Positions 8,405-16,188 of a stretch of DNA of 33,699 nucleotides are shown one piece after another (positions within the stretch are counted from its first letter, which is position 1; each line of letters begins with the position of its first letter). The translations under genes were made by a program, and so were the position numbers. The notes below the pieces were generated by a model. The model did no database searches and was not told the origin of the DNA. It saw only the letters and a list, made by a program, of their open reading frames with translations. Origin of the DNA: an uncultured Pseudomonadota bacterium (GTDB lineage: Bacteria; Myxococcota_A; UBA796; SXON01); contig CAIMSU010000167.1 of the NCBI GenBank assembly GCA_903844155.1, positions 1 to 33,699 of the forward strand. The letters are read 5' to 3'.

Positions 8405-9738
8405 CCACGACCGCACCCGCCGCCGTCTCCGCCGATCGGGCGCCCAAAGATCGCTCGATGCAGCTCCAGAAAGACATGATCGCCGAGCACTACCGGCGAC
8501 TGGAGGCCGCCCCGGAGACGCATGAGCCCGTCGTCTACACCTTCGTCCCGGGCAACTTGACGGAGCTGGTGCGGGCGTTCGGCGCGTTGCCGCTGCTCCC
8601 GGAGATCAACGCGCTCCAGTCCGGCATGCGCGGGATGAGCCGAAAATACATCGCCGAGGCCGAGAAAGCCGGGCACTCCGAGGACGTCTGCACGTACGTG
8701 AAGTGTGATCTCGGCATGCTCAAGTCGGGGAACATCGGGCCGACGGGAACGCGGCTTCCAAAGCCGGATCTGCTGCTGTTGAGCTACACCGGCTGCTACA
8801 CGTTCATGAAGTGGTTTGAGCTGCTCCGCGAGGAGTACGACTGCCCCGCCGTGTTCCTGCACGTCCCCTACCAGGGCGACGGAAAAGTCGCCCCCGAACA
8901 CCGGAAGTACGTCGTCGACCAGATCCGCGAGAAGATCATCCCCGCCCTCGAGCAGGTGACGGGGCGGAAGCTGGACGAAGCGCGCCTCTCCGAGCTGCTC
9001 GGCTACTCGCGCGCGGCCGAGGACGACCTCGTCGCCGTATTGCAGTCAGCGAAGCACCATCCTTCGCCGATCGACTCCTGGTTCGGGGCCGTGTACTACG
9101 TCGGGCCGATCTTCTCGTCGTTCCGCGGGACGCCCGAAGGCGCGGCGTACTACCGGGCCTTGCGCGAGGAGGTGGAGGAGCGCGTGGCCCGGGACGAGGG
9201 GCCGATGACGCCATCTGGTCGGTTGGACGAGCAGAAGTACCGGATCGTCGCCGAGGGACCGCCGAATTGGACGAGCTTCCACGACTTCTGGCGCATGTTC
9301 TCGGAGGAGGGCGCGGTGTGCGTCGCGTCGACGTACACGAAGGTCGGGGGAACCTATGATTTTGGCTTTCGCCACGATCCTTCGGACCCGATCGGCACGC
9401 TCGCCGACTACTGCGCCGGCTGCTACACGAACCTGAACCTGCCGCAGCGCGTGGAGATGCTGGCGGACTACGTGCGGAACTACGAGGCGGACGGCTTCCT
9501 CGTCCACAGCGTGAAGTCGTGCAACAGCTTCTCGGCGGGGCAACTGCTGATCCTGCGAGAGGTGGAGAAGCGGACGGGGGTGCCGGGCGCGTTCATCGAG
9601 TCGGACCTCGTCGACCCGCGGTACTTCTCGGCCGCGAACATCAAGAATCGGCTCGAGAGCTACTTCCAGATGCTCGCGGCGCGAAGGGGCGCAGGCGGAT
9701 CGCTCCCGCTTGGCGTGGTCGCGGGCGGTGCGCTGTGA
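8401..9738 (+). CDS. bcrB: Benzoyl-CoA reductase, beta subunit (class I)
   Basis: Second dehydratase-like subunit of the benzoyl-CoA reductase catalytic half, which pairs with BcrC. The product is 445 residues. It has cysteines at 97 and 102 (VCTYVKCDLG), 132 (TGCYTFMKWFE) and 148, and later DYCAGCYTNLNLPQR and VKSCNSFSAGQ blocks. These match the BcrB/BzdO/BadE pattern. The last two blocks resemble the cluster-binding C-terminal domain of 2-hydroxyacyl-CoA dehydratases. It is coupled by four-base overlaps on both sides. An N-terminal stretch of about 18 Ala/Thr-rich residues precedes the conserved part. Confidence 0.93.
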   Translation: MTTTAPAAVSADRAPKDRSMQLQKDMIAEHYRRLEAAPETHEPVVYTFVPGNLTELVRAFGALPLLPEINALQSGMRGMSRKYIAEAEKAGHSEDVCTYVKCDLGMLKSGNIGPTGTRLPKPDLLLLSYTGCYTFMKWFELLREEYDCPAVFLHVPYQGDGKVAPEHRKYVVDQIREKIIPALEQVTGRKLDEARLSELLGYSRAAEDDLVAVLQSAKHHPSPIDSWFGAVYYVGPIFSSFRGTPEGAAYYRALREEVEERVARDEGPMTPSGRLDEQKYRIVAEGPPNWTSFHDFWRMFSEEGAVCVASTYTKVGGTYDFGFRHDPSDPIGTLADYCAGCYTNLNLPQRVEMLADYVRNYEADGFLVHSVKSCNSFSAGQLLILREVEKRTGVPGAFIESDLVDPRYFSAANIKNRLESYFQMLAARRGAGGSLPLGVVAGGAL

Positions 9739-11012
9739 ACGCGTATGTCGGCATCGATCTCGGCAGCACGACGACGAAGGCGGTGGTGCTGGCGGAGGAC
9801 GGCTCGATCCTCGGCCGCGGAATCACCAATTCGCGGTCCAACTACGATCTCGCGGCGGAGGTCGCGCGCTCGGAGGCGTTCGTGACGGCCCGGTTCGGCC
9901 TGCTGCGGCGCGAGGTGCAGAAGGAGGCCGGCGATCGTGTCCTTGACAAGCTCCTGCGCGCCTTCCGGGCGGAGCAGGACCTCGTCCAGATGCGCCGGAT
10001 GCAGGCGCTGATCGACGACGAGGTCGAGAACGGCGTCGTCCGCGACCTCCAACGGGCGACGCGGGAGGCCCTCGCCGGGATCTTCCGGACCGTCGAGGCT
10101 GAGGAGGAAGCCTGGTTCGCCGACGATGATCCGCCGAAGCGCTCGGACTTCTTCCGGGACGTGGTCGGCTCCGCGTACACGCGTGCGGCCGAGGCGCTCG
10201 TGCCGGAGACGGGGCTGTCCTTTGACCTGTTCCTCGGCCTTTGGGACAAGTGCATCATCCGGGTCGAGAACGAGCCGATCAACCTTGGGTTCGCGGACCA
10301 CATCGGCAAGGCGATCCTGCGCATGGGCAGTCCGGCGACCGTGGTGGAGGGGGTGGAGCGGGCCTTGGCGGTCGATCTGGTCGCCGCTGCGACGGTTGGG
10401 ACCGGCTATGGCCGGGCGCGACTCCCTTTTCCGAAGGAGCAGATCCGGTCGGAGATCCTGTGCCACGGCCTCGGCGCGCACGCGATGTACCCGAACACCC
10501 GAACGGTGCTGGACATTGGCGGGCAGGACACCAAGGCGATCCAGGTCGACGCCGACGGGATCGTGACGTCCTTCCAGATGAATGACCGCTGCGCAGCGGG
10601 TTGCGGGCGCTACCTTGGCTACCTCGCCGACGAGATGAACGTCGGCCTGCACGAGCTGGGGCCGATGGCGATGACGTCGACGCGCAGCGTGAAGATCAAC
10701 AGCACGTGCACGGTGTTTGCGGGCGCGGAGCTGCGAGAACGGCTCTCGCTTGGCGAGAAGCGCGAGGACATCCTCGCCGGGCTGCACCGCGCCGTCATCC
10801 TGCGCGCCATGAGCCTGCTGGCGCGCTCGGGCGGGATCGCGGACGAGTTCACCTTCACCGGCGGCGTGGCCAACAACCCCGCGGCCGTCTCAGCGCTCAC
10901 GCAGCTCATTGTAGAGAACTACGGACAGAGAACGCTGAACATCTCGCCCGCGAGCATCTACACAGGCGCGTTGGGCGCGGCGATGTACGCGGCAAGAGGA
11001 GGTCCGTCATGA
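9735..11012 (+). CDS. bcrA: Benzoyl-CoA reductase, alpha (ATPase) subunit
   Basis: ASKHA-fold ATPase subunit that couples ATP hydrolysis to low-potential electron transfer into BcrBC. The 425-residue product has the phosphate-1 motif GIDLGSTTTK (6-15), the DIGGQDTK motif (260-267), cysteines 286 and 290 (NDRCAAGCGRYLG) and 325 (STCTVFAGAE) that would bridge a [4Fe-4S] cluster with BcrD, and FTGGVANN in the adenosine region. Between the first two ATPase motifs lies an insertion of about 150 mainly helical residues that BcrD lacks, as in the larger alpha subunits of Thauera and Rhodopseudomonas. The start is GTG at 9735 (GTGA overlap with bcrB); the upstream extension in this frame is a bcrB shadow. 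Confidence 0.94.
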   Translation: MNAYVGIDLGSTTTKAVVLAEDGSILGRGITNSRSNYDLAAEVARSEAFVTARFGLLRREVQKEAGDRVLDKLLRAFRAEQDLVQMRRMQALIDDEVENGVVRDLQRATREALAGIFRTVEAEEEAWFADDDPPKRSDFFRDVVGSAYTRAAEALVPETGLSFDLFLGLWDKCIIRVENEPINLGFADHIGKAILRMGSPATVVEGVERALAVDLVAAATVGTGYGRARLPFPKEQIRSEILCHGLGAHAMYPNTRTVLDIGGQDTKAIQVDADGIVTSFQMNDRCAAGCGRYLGYLADEMNVGLHELGPMAMTSTRSVKINSTCTVFAGAELRERLSLGEKREDILAGLHRAVILRAMSLLARSGGIADEFTFTGGVANNPAAVSALTQLIVENYGQRTLNISPASIYTGALGAAMYAARGGPS

Positions 11013-11917
11013 TCGTTACCACCGGAATCGATGTCGGCAGCGGCGCCGTGAAGGCCGTCGTCATGCGCGTTGACACAGCCGACGCCTCCGGAGAGGCGCG
11101 GATCCTCGCCCATTCTGTCGGGCGCATCCGGCGGCGCGCCATCGACGCCGTGGTCGAGGAGGTCTACGGCCGAGCGCTCGCGGACGCCGGAAACCCTGAC
11201 GTCGCCTACGTCGCCACGACCGGCGATGGCGAAGACACCCCGTTCGCGACCGGCCACTTCTACGGCATGACCGCCCACGCCCGCGGCGCCCAGTTCCTCG
11301 ACCCCACCGCCCGCGCCGTCCTCGACGCCGGCGCCCTGCACGCCCGCGCGATCGCGATGGCCCCGAACGGCCGCGTCCTCACCTACAAGATGACCAGCCA
11401 GTGCGCCTCCGGCTCCGGCCAATTCATCGAGAACATCGCGCGGTACCTGGGCGTTTCCCTCGCAGACGTCGGCGCGATCTCGCTGCAGGGCGCGAACCCC
11501 GAGAAGGTCAGCTCGATCTGCGCGGTGCTGGCCGAGACGGACGTCATCAACATGGTCTCGCGCGGCATCTCCACGCCTGACATCCTGCGCGGCATCCACC
11601 AGAGCATGGCGGGGCGATTTGCCCGCTTGATCCGGTCGGTTCATCCGGCTGGGCCGGTGTTCGTGAGCGGCGGGCTTGCAGGGGACACCGGCCTTCTCTC
11701 GGCGTTGGAGGAGGCGCTGGGGCAGGGGCCGCTCGCCGACCGCCCTGCGCGAATCGTCGCCACAGAAGCGCACATTCCGCTCGTCACCCACGCGCTGTCG
11801 ATCCATGCGGGGGCGATCGGGGCGGCGTTGTGGGGGGCGTATCGGTTTGGGCGGCTCAAGGCACCTCCGTCTGCCCCGCCAGATCCGCGCCCCAACACCC
11901 CGCCGTCCCGTCATTGA
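11009..11917 (+). CDS. bcrD: Benzoyl-CoA reductase, delta (ATPase) subunit
   Basis: Smaller ASKHA-fold ATPase partner of BcrA. The 302-residue product has the phosphate motif GIDVGSGAVK (6-15) and a BcrD-typical variant LDAGALHARAI in place of the GGQD motif. Cysteine 132 lies in TSQCASGSGQFIENIARYLG and cysteine 171 in SSICAVLAETDVINMVSRG; these are the likely cluster ligands. The ATG at 11009 overlaps the bcrA stop. The last 20 or so residues (after FGRLKA, Pro/Ala-rich) are encoded in the 62 bases shared with the convergent RCC1-repeat gene, and they look like a non-conserved tail. This is the last gene of the seven-gene block. Confidence 0.93.
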   Translation: MIVTTGIDVGSGAVKAVVMRVDTADASGEARILAHSVGRIRRRAIDAVVEEVYGRALADAGNPDVAYVATTGDGEDTPFATGHFYGMTAHARGAQFLDPTARAVLDAGALHARAIAMAPNGRVLTYKMTSQCASGSGQFIENIARYLGVSLADVGAISLQGANPEKVSSICAVLAETDVINMVSRGISTPDILRGIHQSMAGRFARLIRSVHPAGPVFVSGGLAGDTGLLSALEEALGQGPLADRPARIVATEAHIPLVTHALSIHAGAIGAALWGAYRFGRLKAPPSAPPDPRPNTPPSRH

Positions 11918-12746
11918 GCAGCCCGCAGGCGTAATACTGGCCGACGGTAACCGCTGAGAAGGGTCCCGGCGGAGCGACGGTCACAGCGCCGTTCGTCGTC
12001 CCCCAACACGTCACCCCGCCGCCGGCGTCCAGCGCGCACGTCGCCTGATCCCCGGCTTCAAGCGCGACAAACGCGCCGGATGGTACGTCCGACTGACCGT
12101 CCCCGTCGGCACCCCAGCACGCGATCGTGCCGTCGACGTGCAGGCCGCAGGCGTGATCTCGGCCGACGGAGATCGCCGACCAGGGCCCAGCGGGGATGGC
12201 GCAGTCGTCGTTCGTGCAGGCGCCCCAGCACGCGGCCTCGCCGGTTCCGTCGATTGCGCAGGTGGCGTCGTACCCGGCGGCGACGGCGACGAAGCTGCCG
12301 GCTGGCGCCCGCGTGAGCGCAGACTCGCCCCAGCAAGTGAGGGCTCCCGCGCCGTCGAGCGCGCAGCCGTGCCAATCCCCCCCGGCAATCGCGGTGAATG
12401 TGCCGGCGGGTGGGTCTGACTGCCCGGTGGTGTCCGAGCCCCAACACGTGATCGTTCCGTCGGTGCCGAGGGCGCAGGTGTGGTCCTCGCCGAGCGCGAC
12501 GGCGCTGTACACCCCGTCGACGACGTCGATCTGGCCGTAGTGATCCTGGCCCCAGCAGGTCACCGCGCCGGTGGCTGCGACGCCGCAGGCGTGCTCGGAG
12601 CCGGCGTCCAACGCCACGAAAGGTACGGTGCCGTGATTCCAGGCGGTTGGGGCGGAGTCAGTGGCCGAGTCGGGGGAGACGGAGTCGGGGCTGATGGGGG
12701 CGGGGGCGTGGCAGGCGAGGAGGAGGGCGAGGGCGGCGAAGCGCAT
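11856..12746 (-). CDS. RCC1-like repeat lipoprotein
   Basis: A 296-residue exported protein. The signal sequence MRFAALALLLAC places the lipobox Cys at residue 12, followed by a Ser/Asp/Pro-rich linker with repeated DS motifs. The rest is seven repeats of about 35-38 residues, each ending in CWG (for example VTCWGQD, ITCWGSD, LTCWGES, IACWGAD) and containing a preceding Cys (HTCALG, HGCALD, HACGLH). This is the RCC1-type beta-propeller repeat, with an extra conserved Cys pair per blade that probably forms disulfides. The start was chosen at the signal peptide; 45 more in-frame residues upstream are low-complexity and cross a hairpin repeat. No enzymatic motif is seen; binding or surface display is likely. 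Confidence 0.85.
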   Translation of the reverse strand: MRFAALALLLACHAPAPISPDSVSPDSATDSAPTAWNHGTVPFVALDAGSEHACGVAATGAVTCWGQDHYGQIDVVDGVYSAVALGEDHTCALGTDGTITCWGSDTTGQSDPPAGTFTAIAGGDWHGCALDGAGALTCWGESALTRAPAGSFVAVAAGYDATCAIDGTGEAACWGACTNDDCAIPAGPWSAISVGRDHACGLHVDGTIACWGADGDGQSDVPSGAFVALEAGDQATCALDAGGGVTCWGTTNGAVTVAPPGPFSAVTVGQYYACGLLNDGTAGCWGADLAGQTEVP

Positions 12747-12829
12747 GGGCGAACCTACCTCGGATTCTTCCTCCCCTTCTCCCGGAGGGCTGATCGGACC
12801 ACACGTGTACCGGCGTCGCTCCATCCTCC

Positions 12830-12869
12830 CCCTCTCCCTCCGGGAGAGGGTGCCGGCGTAATCGCCGGC
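12830..12869. repeat. Paired GC-rich hairpins, dispersed-repeat-like
   Basis: Two adjacent perfect stem-loops. CCCTCTCCC (12830-12838) pairs with 12842-12850 across a 3-base loop, and GCCGGCG (12852-12858) pairs with 12863-12869 across TAAT. It is followed by GGGTGAGGGCA. This form is common in intergenic repeats of GC-rich bacteria. It lies downstream of the beta-barrel gene and could end transcription on the minus strand, but there is no T-run. Confidence 0.55.
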
Positions 12870-12908
12870 GGGTGAGGGCATTACGTAGGATCTTTCTTAC
12901 GTTTAGAC

Positions 12909-12933
12909 GGCCACCACCGGTGGCCAGCTGGCC
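12909..12933. repeat. Two overlapping palindromes
   Basis: GGCCACC (12909-12915) pairs with 12919-12925 across a 3-base loop. GGCCAGCTGGCC (12922-12933) is a perfect 12-bp palindrome sharing four bases with the first. The two folds are mutually exclusive. It may belong to the terminator region of the minus-strand beta-barrel gene. Confidence 0.4.
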
Positions 12934-13165
12934 GGGATGCGCCGACCAGTCTTCCGTGAGGCACTCATCCGGCCGGGTACTGGCCCTGCCCCGATCCCGG
13001 GCTCCCGGCGGGAGAAGGGGAATACCGTTGGATTTCGGCCGAGTTTCTACCCTCAGCCATGCCCCGATCCTGACCCCCGCCACTCCCGAACGCGCCCCGA
13101 TGCAAAATGGAGTGGGAACGACCGCGCAGGATCTGGATCCCGCGAGGATGAGCCCCAAAATAGGC

Positions 13166-14011
13166 TTAGATCGCCACCCCAATCCGGAACCGCGCCGTGT
13201 AGACATACCCGGGCGCCGTGTAGAACTCCGCCGCGCCCTGGATGCGCTTCCACTGCGCCTGCGTGCCCGCGGATCCCGTAAAACCCTGGTACGGCGTGTG
13301 ATTGCTGGCCACGACGCCATCGTCGCCGACCCAGAAGAACGTCGCGACGTTCGTGAAGCCGAGTGCCACGTAGGGCGAGAGGGCGAGGGGGTGGTCGCCC
13401 TTGCCGATATGCAGGTTGTACCCGGCCATTGCGTCGACGCCGTAGGTCGAGCCGCTGTAGAAGTCGAGGACGGGCGGGGCGGTCGGGTCAAAAGCCGTGG
13501 CGACGTCGGCGACGGTCTTGAGCATGGTGTAGTGGTAGCGAAGTCCAAAGCCGAGGCCGCTTTTCAGCGGGAGGGCGATGCCCGCCTCGCCGCTGGCGAT
13601 GACGTTGCGCGTGCCGAACACGGTGAGCGGCGGGACGTAGCCGAGGCCGCCGTAGAGCGCGATGGGGCCGAGCATCGGGAACGTGAAGGTGATGCGCGGG
13701 CGAGGAAGAACCGGCGCTTTGTTCGTGTCTTCCGTCTTCGTCGCCCCAAAGACGAGGCGGTGGTAGCACGAGACGGGCGGGATGACCGACGCCTCAAACG
13801 AGATCGCGCCATGCCCGGGCTCGTTCGGCATGAAGCCGTGGAGCGGCGAAAAGGTCGTCGAGAGCGAGAAGAAGTTCAGCAGGTAGTCCTGCTGGTCCTG
13901 GTCGGCGGGCGGGTTCGCCTGGGCGGCGGTCGCGACGGCCTGACAGGCGGGGTCGATGTTGCTGGCGTGCGCCGTGCCTGCGGCGAGAATGGCAGCGAGG
14001 AGGATGATCAT
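13166..14011 (-). CDS. Outer-membrane beta-barrel protein (unknown family)
   Basis: A 281-residue protein with a cleavable signal (MIILLAAILAAGTAHA, residues 1-16) and then alternating amphipathic strands rich in Gly and aromatic residues. Examples are ITFTFPMLGPIALYGGLGYVPP, GLGFGLRYHYTML and SPYVALGFTNVATFFWVG. Two Cys (residues about 23 and 82) could form a disulfide. The final strand ends in FRIGVAI rather than an aromatic residue. Its ATG overlaps the stop of the upstream diheme lipoprotein gene by four bases, so the two are made together and may act together at the outer membrane. Family not recognised. Confidence 0.75.
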   Translation of the reverse strand: MIILLAAILAAGTAHASNIDPACQAVATAAQANPPADQDQQDYLLNFFSLSTTFSPLHGFMPNEPGHGAISFEASVIPPVSCYHRLVFGATKTEDTNKAPVLPRPRITFTFPMLGPIALYGGLGYVPPLTVFGTRNVIASGEAGIALPLKSGLGFGLRYHYTMLKTVADVATAFDPTAPPVLDFYSGSTYGVDAMAGYNLHIGKGDHPLALSPYVALGFTNVATFFWVGDDGVVASNHTPYQGFTGSAGTQAQWKRIQGAAEFYTAPGYVYTARFRIGVAI

Positions 14012-14844
14012 TGTGCGTTCGCTCCGCGGGCGATCCAGCCGTAGATGACGCCGAGCTCGTCCGGTTTGAGCTGGTCACCGTCGAATGGCATCACAGCACC
14101 CTCGCCCGTGTGGAGCTGGTGGTCGACCTTGCGCCAGAGGAAGCTGTGCTCGGGATCGTAGGGCTTGACGCGTTCGTCGCTGGACTTCGTCGACGGTTGA
14201 CCGACGATCGCGGCGTACGAGTCGCCGTCCGTCAGGTACATGGGTGGGGTTGCGTTCGGGGGCCTGTAGCCGTCGACGGAATGGCAGGAGATGCAGTGTG
14301 CGTCGAAGATGTTCTGCACCTGCGCAAAGGCGTAGAGGTCGCCGCCGCCGCTGTCACCGCCGGTATCGCCGCCGCCCGTATCGGACTGCGTGTCCGTGTC
14401 CGACCCGGTATCGCCCGAGGTGCATGGCGCGCCGCTGTCAATCCATGTCTCGACCGCCGTGATCGTCGCGTCGTCCAACTGCCCGCCCTGGGGCATGCGC
14501 TGGCCGTCCACGTCCGTGCCATTGATCTTGTTCCAAAGCACGCTTGAGGCGTGGTCGCCGGGCACGATTCGGAGCGCGGGCGAGTAGGACGTCGAGCTGG
14601 CGTCGACGAGCGCCGCGCAGGCGTCCGTTTGCAGGTCGAGCCCTCCCAGCGCAGGAGTCGTGCCGTGACACGAGTAGCAGTTTGCGCTGAAAATACCCTG
14701 CATCCCGGCATAGTCGCTGGTCAGCGCCGCGCCGGTGGAAGCGGTGATCGGCGCGGGGAAGATGGTGTTGTCGCACCCCGCGACGGTTGCAGCCAAAGCG
14801 CAGCCGGCGAGGGCGAGGAGGGGGGGCCAGACGGTTCGGAGCAT
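14008..14844 (-). CDS. Diheme c-type cytochrome lipoprotein
   Basis: A 278-residue exported lipoprotein, with a hydrophobic signal and lipobox VAGC ending at Cys24. It has two haem-binding CXXCH sites: CYSCH (56-60) and CISCH (184-188). Each lies in a small domain of the Planctomycete-type cytochrome style (IFSANCYSCHG, then GGLDL), with Met-containing segments (QRMPQGG near 116, AVMPFDG near 250) as candidate sixth ligands. The two domains are joined by a linker of about 28 Asp/Thr/Ser/Gly residues (142-169). It is translationally coupled to the beta-barrel gene that follows. The likely role is periplasmic or surface electron transfer; its partner is not known. Confidence 0.88.
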   Translation of the reverse strand: MLRTVWPPLLALAGCALAATVAGCDNTIFPAPITASTGAALTSDYAGMQGIFSANCYSCHGTTPALGGLDLQTDACAALVDASSTSYSPALRIVPGDHASSVLWNKINGTDVDGQRMPQGGQLDDATITAVETWIDSGAPCTSGDTGSDTDTQSDTGGGDTGGDSGGGDLYAFAQVQNIFDAHCISCHSVDGYRPPNATPPMYLTDGDSYAAIVGQPSTKSSDERVKPYDPEHSFLWRKVDHQLHTGEGAVMPFDGDQLKPDELGVIYGWIARGANAQ

Positions 14845-14945
14845 GGCGGCGATTCTACCGCATCCCGGCCGGCGCGTCCGCGGTGGGTCGGTGGCGTGTG
14901 CGTTGAAACTCCGATAACGGAGCGGTGCTCCCCAAGGATGTCTAC

Positions 14946-15179
14946 ATGGCCTACATCATCGGGCTCGCCAGCAGCTGCCTCTGCTGCGCCGGCTTCGTCT
15001 TCTTCATCATCCTCATCGTCGGCTTCCTCGCCATGCGCAAGCGCGGCAAGACCGGGAGCGCCAAGGAGGTCATGGCCGTTGGCGTCGAGGAGGTCTCGCG
15101 CGCGTTCGTGAAGACCAAGAAGTCGCGCGAGGAGATGATGCGCGAGGAAGAGGAAGAAGAGCGCAAGAACAAGCGCTGA
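14946..15179 (+). CDS. Small single-pass membrane protein with charged tail
   Basis: A 77-residue protein. One transmembrane segment (about residues 3-31) contains a Cys cluster (SSCLCCAG). A cytoplasmic tail follows, ending in an almost pure Glu/Arg/Lys helix (REEMMREEEEEERKNKR). The ATG at 14946 is preferred over a GTG at 14925 because AAGGA sits seven bases upstream of it. It stands alone between a divergent cytochrome operon and a convergent zinc-transport operon. No family was recognised. Codon use and the clear hydrophobic-then-charged layout support a real gene. Confidence 0.65.
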   Translation: MAYIIGLASSCLCCAGFVFFIILIVGFLAMRKRGKTGSAKEVMAVGVEEVSRAFVKTKKSREEMMREEEEEERKNKR

Positions 15180-15330
15180 CGTCAGCTCTCCAGTGTGTCC
15201 GCGTCGCTGGACGCCCAGCGGTAGAGCACCGGGCATCAGAAAGCGTGACGGCAGGACGCGGGCCCCGAATGCAGCAGGTTGTTCGCGTACGGGTCCTTAG
15301 CCCCCCGCCGCCTCGGCGTTGCCTCCGGGC

Positions 15331-16182
15331 CTAATGGGTGCCGGACCCGAGCTTCGTCTGTACGTCGCCTGGGATCAGCACCCGCGCCACGAGCGCCACG
15401 GCGAGCAGCGCGCCGAAAGTGGCCACCACGGCGGCGCCGGTTGGCATGTCGAGGCTGAACGACGCGTAGATGCCGAGCACGCTACCGACGAACCCTACCG
15501 CCCAACCCGCCAGCAGGCGCCGGCCAACGCCCTGCGTGAACAGCGCCACGATCACCGTCGGCACGACCAGGAACGAGAACACGATGAGCACGCCGCCAAT
15601 CGTGACCGACAGCGAGATCACCACGCCAAACGTCGCGTAGAACGCCAGATCCCACCACCCGATGCTCATGCCGTTCTTCTCAGCTTGCTCCGGATCGAAC
15701 GAGAGCAGCAGGAACTTTTCGCGAAAAGCGTAGTGGATCGCCGCGATCACCGCGTACACCGCCGCCGTGATCTCGATGCGCTCCGGCGTGACGACGAGCA
15801 GGTTCCCGACCAGGATCTGCTGGATCTCGTCGGCGCCGTGCGGTCCCCGGTCAGCCACGATGATCGCGACCGCGCTCGCGACGGCGTACACGATCCCGAT
15901 GAACGCCTCGACCGGCACCCGCTTCGCCTGCGATCGTGCGAGGGTGAACAGGATCGCGCCCACAAACGTGAACCCGAGCGAGACCCAGTAGCTCTCCAGG
16001 CTCCCCGGCTCCGCGTTGAAGAACAGCGCACACGTGGCTCCCAACGCGGCGATTTGCGCGAGCGCCAGGTCCACGAAGATCACCCCCCGGGTGATCACGT
16101 GGATGCCAAGGTACACGTGGATGCCGAGCAGCACCAAGCAGGCCACGAAGGCTGGGAGGAGAAGTTGGAGGATTTCGGACAT
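15331..16182 (-). CDS. znuB: Zinc/manganese-type ABC transporter permease
   Basis: A 283-residue integral membrane protein of the ABC-3 permease family (ZnuB/MntB/TroC), with about eight or nine hydrophobic segments. Family features are the N-terminal FVACLVLLGIHVYLGIHVITRGVIFVDLALAQ region (quoted only as a landmark at residues 12-43), a VGNLLVV segment near 124, and SFLVVPTVIVALF near 205, which precedes the coupling region. It starts six bases after the binding-protein gene stop, so the two are co-transcribed. No ATPase gene is adjacent; the permease would need one encoded elsewhere. Zinc is favoured by the partner binding protein. Confidence 0.9.
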   Translation of the reverse strand: MSEILQLLLPAFVACLVLLGIHVYLGIHVITRGVIFVDLALAQIAALGATCALFFNAEPGSLESYWVSLGFTFVGAILFTLARSQAKRVPVEAFIGIVYAVASAVAIIVADRGPHGADEIQQILVGNLLVVTPERIEITAAVYAVIAAIHYAFREKFLLLSFDPEQAEKNGMSIGWWDLAFYATFGVVISLSVTIGGVLIVFSFLVVPTVIVALFTQGVGRRLLAGWAVGFVGSVLGIYASFSLDMPTGAAVVATFGALLAVALVARVLIPGDVQTKLGSGTH

Positions 16183-16188
16183 GTGGAA

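Larger units (their letters stand above)
12747..13165. other. 419-bp gap without a supported gene
   Basis: Lies between the start of the RCC1-repeat gene and the end of the upstream beta-barrel gene, both on the minus strand. It should hold the promoter of the former and a terminator for the latter. It contains the hairpin pairs annotated separately and two further copies of a CTCCCGG-rich motif (near 12779 and 13003). Open frames through it read as low-complexity Arg/Pro-rich shadows. Confidence 0.6.

Noticed and set aside
15205-15300. tRNA-like stretch (AGCGGTAGAGCACCGG resembling a D-arm, GGGTCC resembling a T-arm end)
   Set aside because: The D-stem has a mismatch, no anticodon stem pairs after it, and no acceptor stem can be formed. 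It may be chance or a decayed tRNA, and is not supported as a gene.
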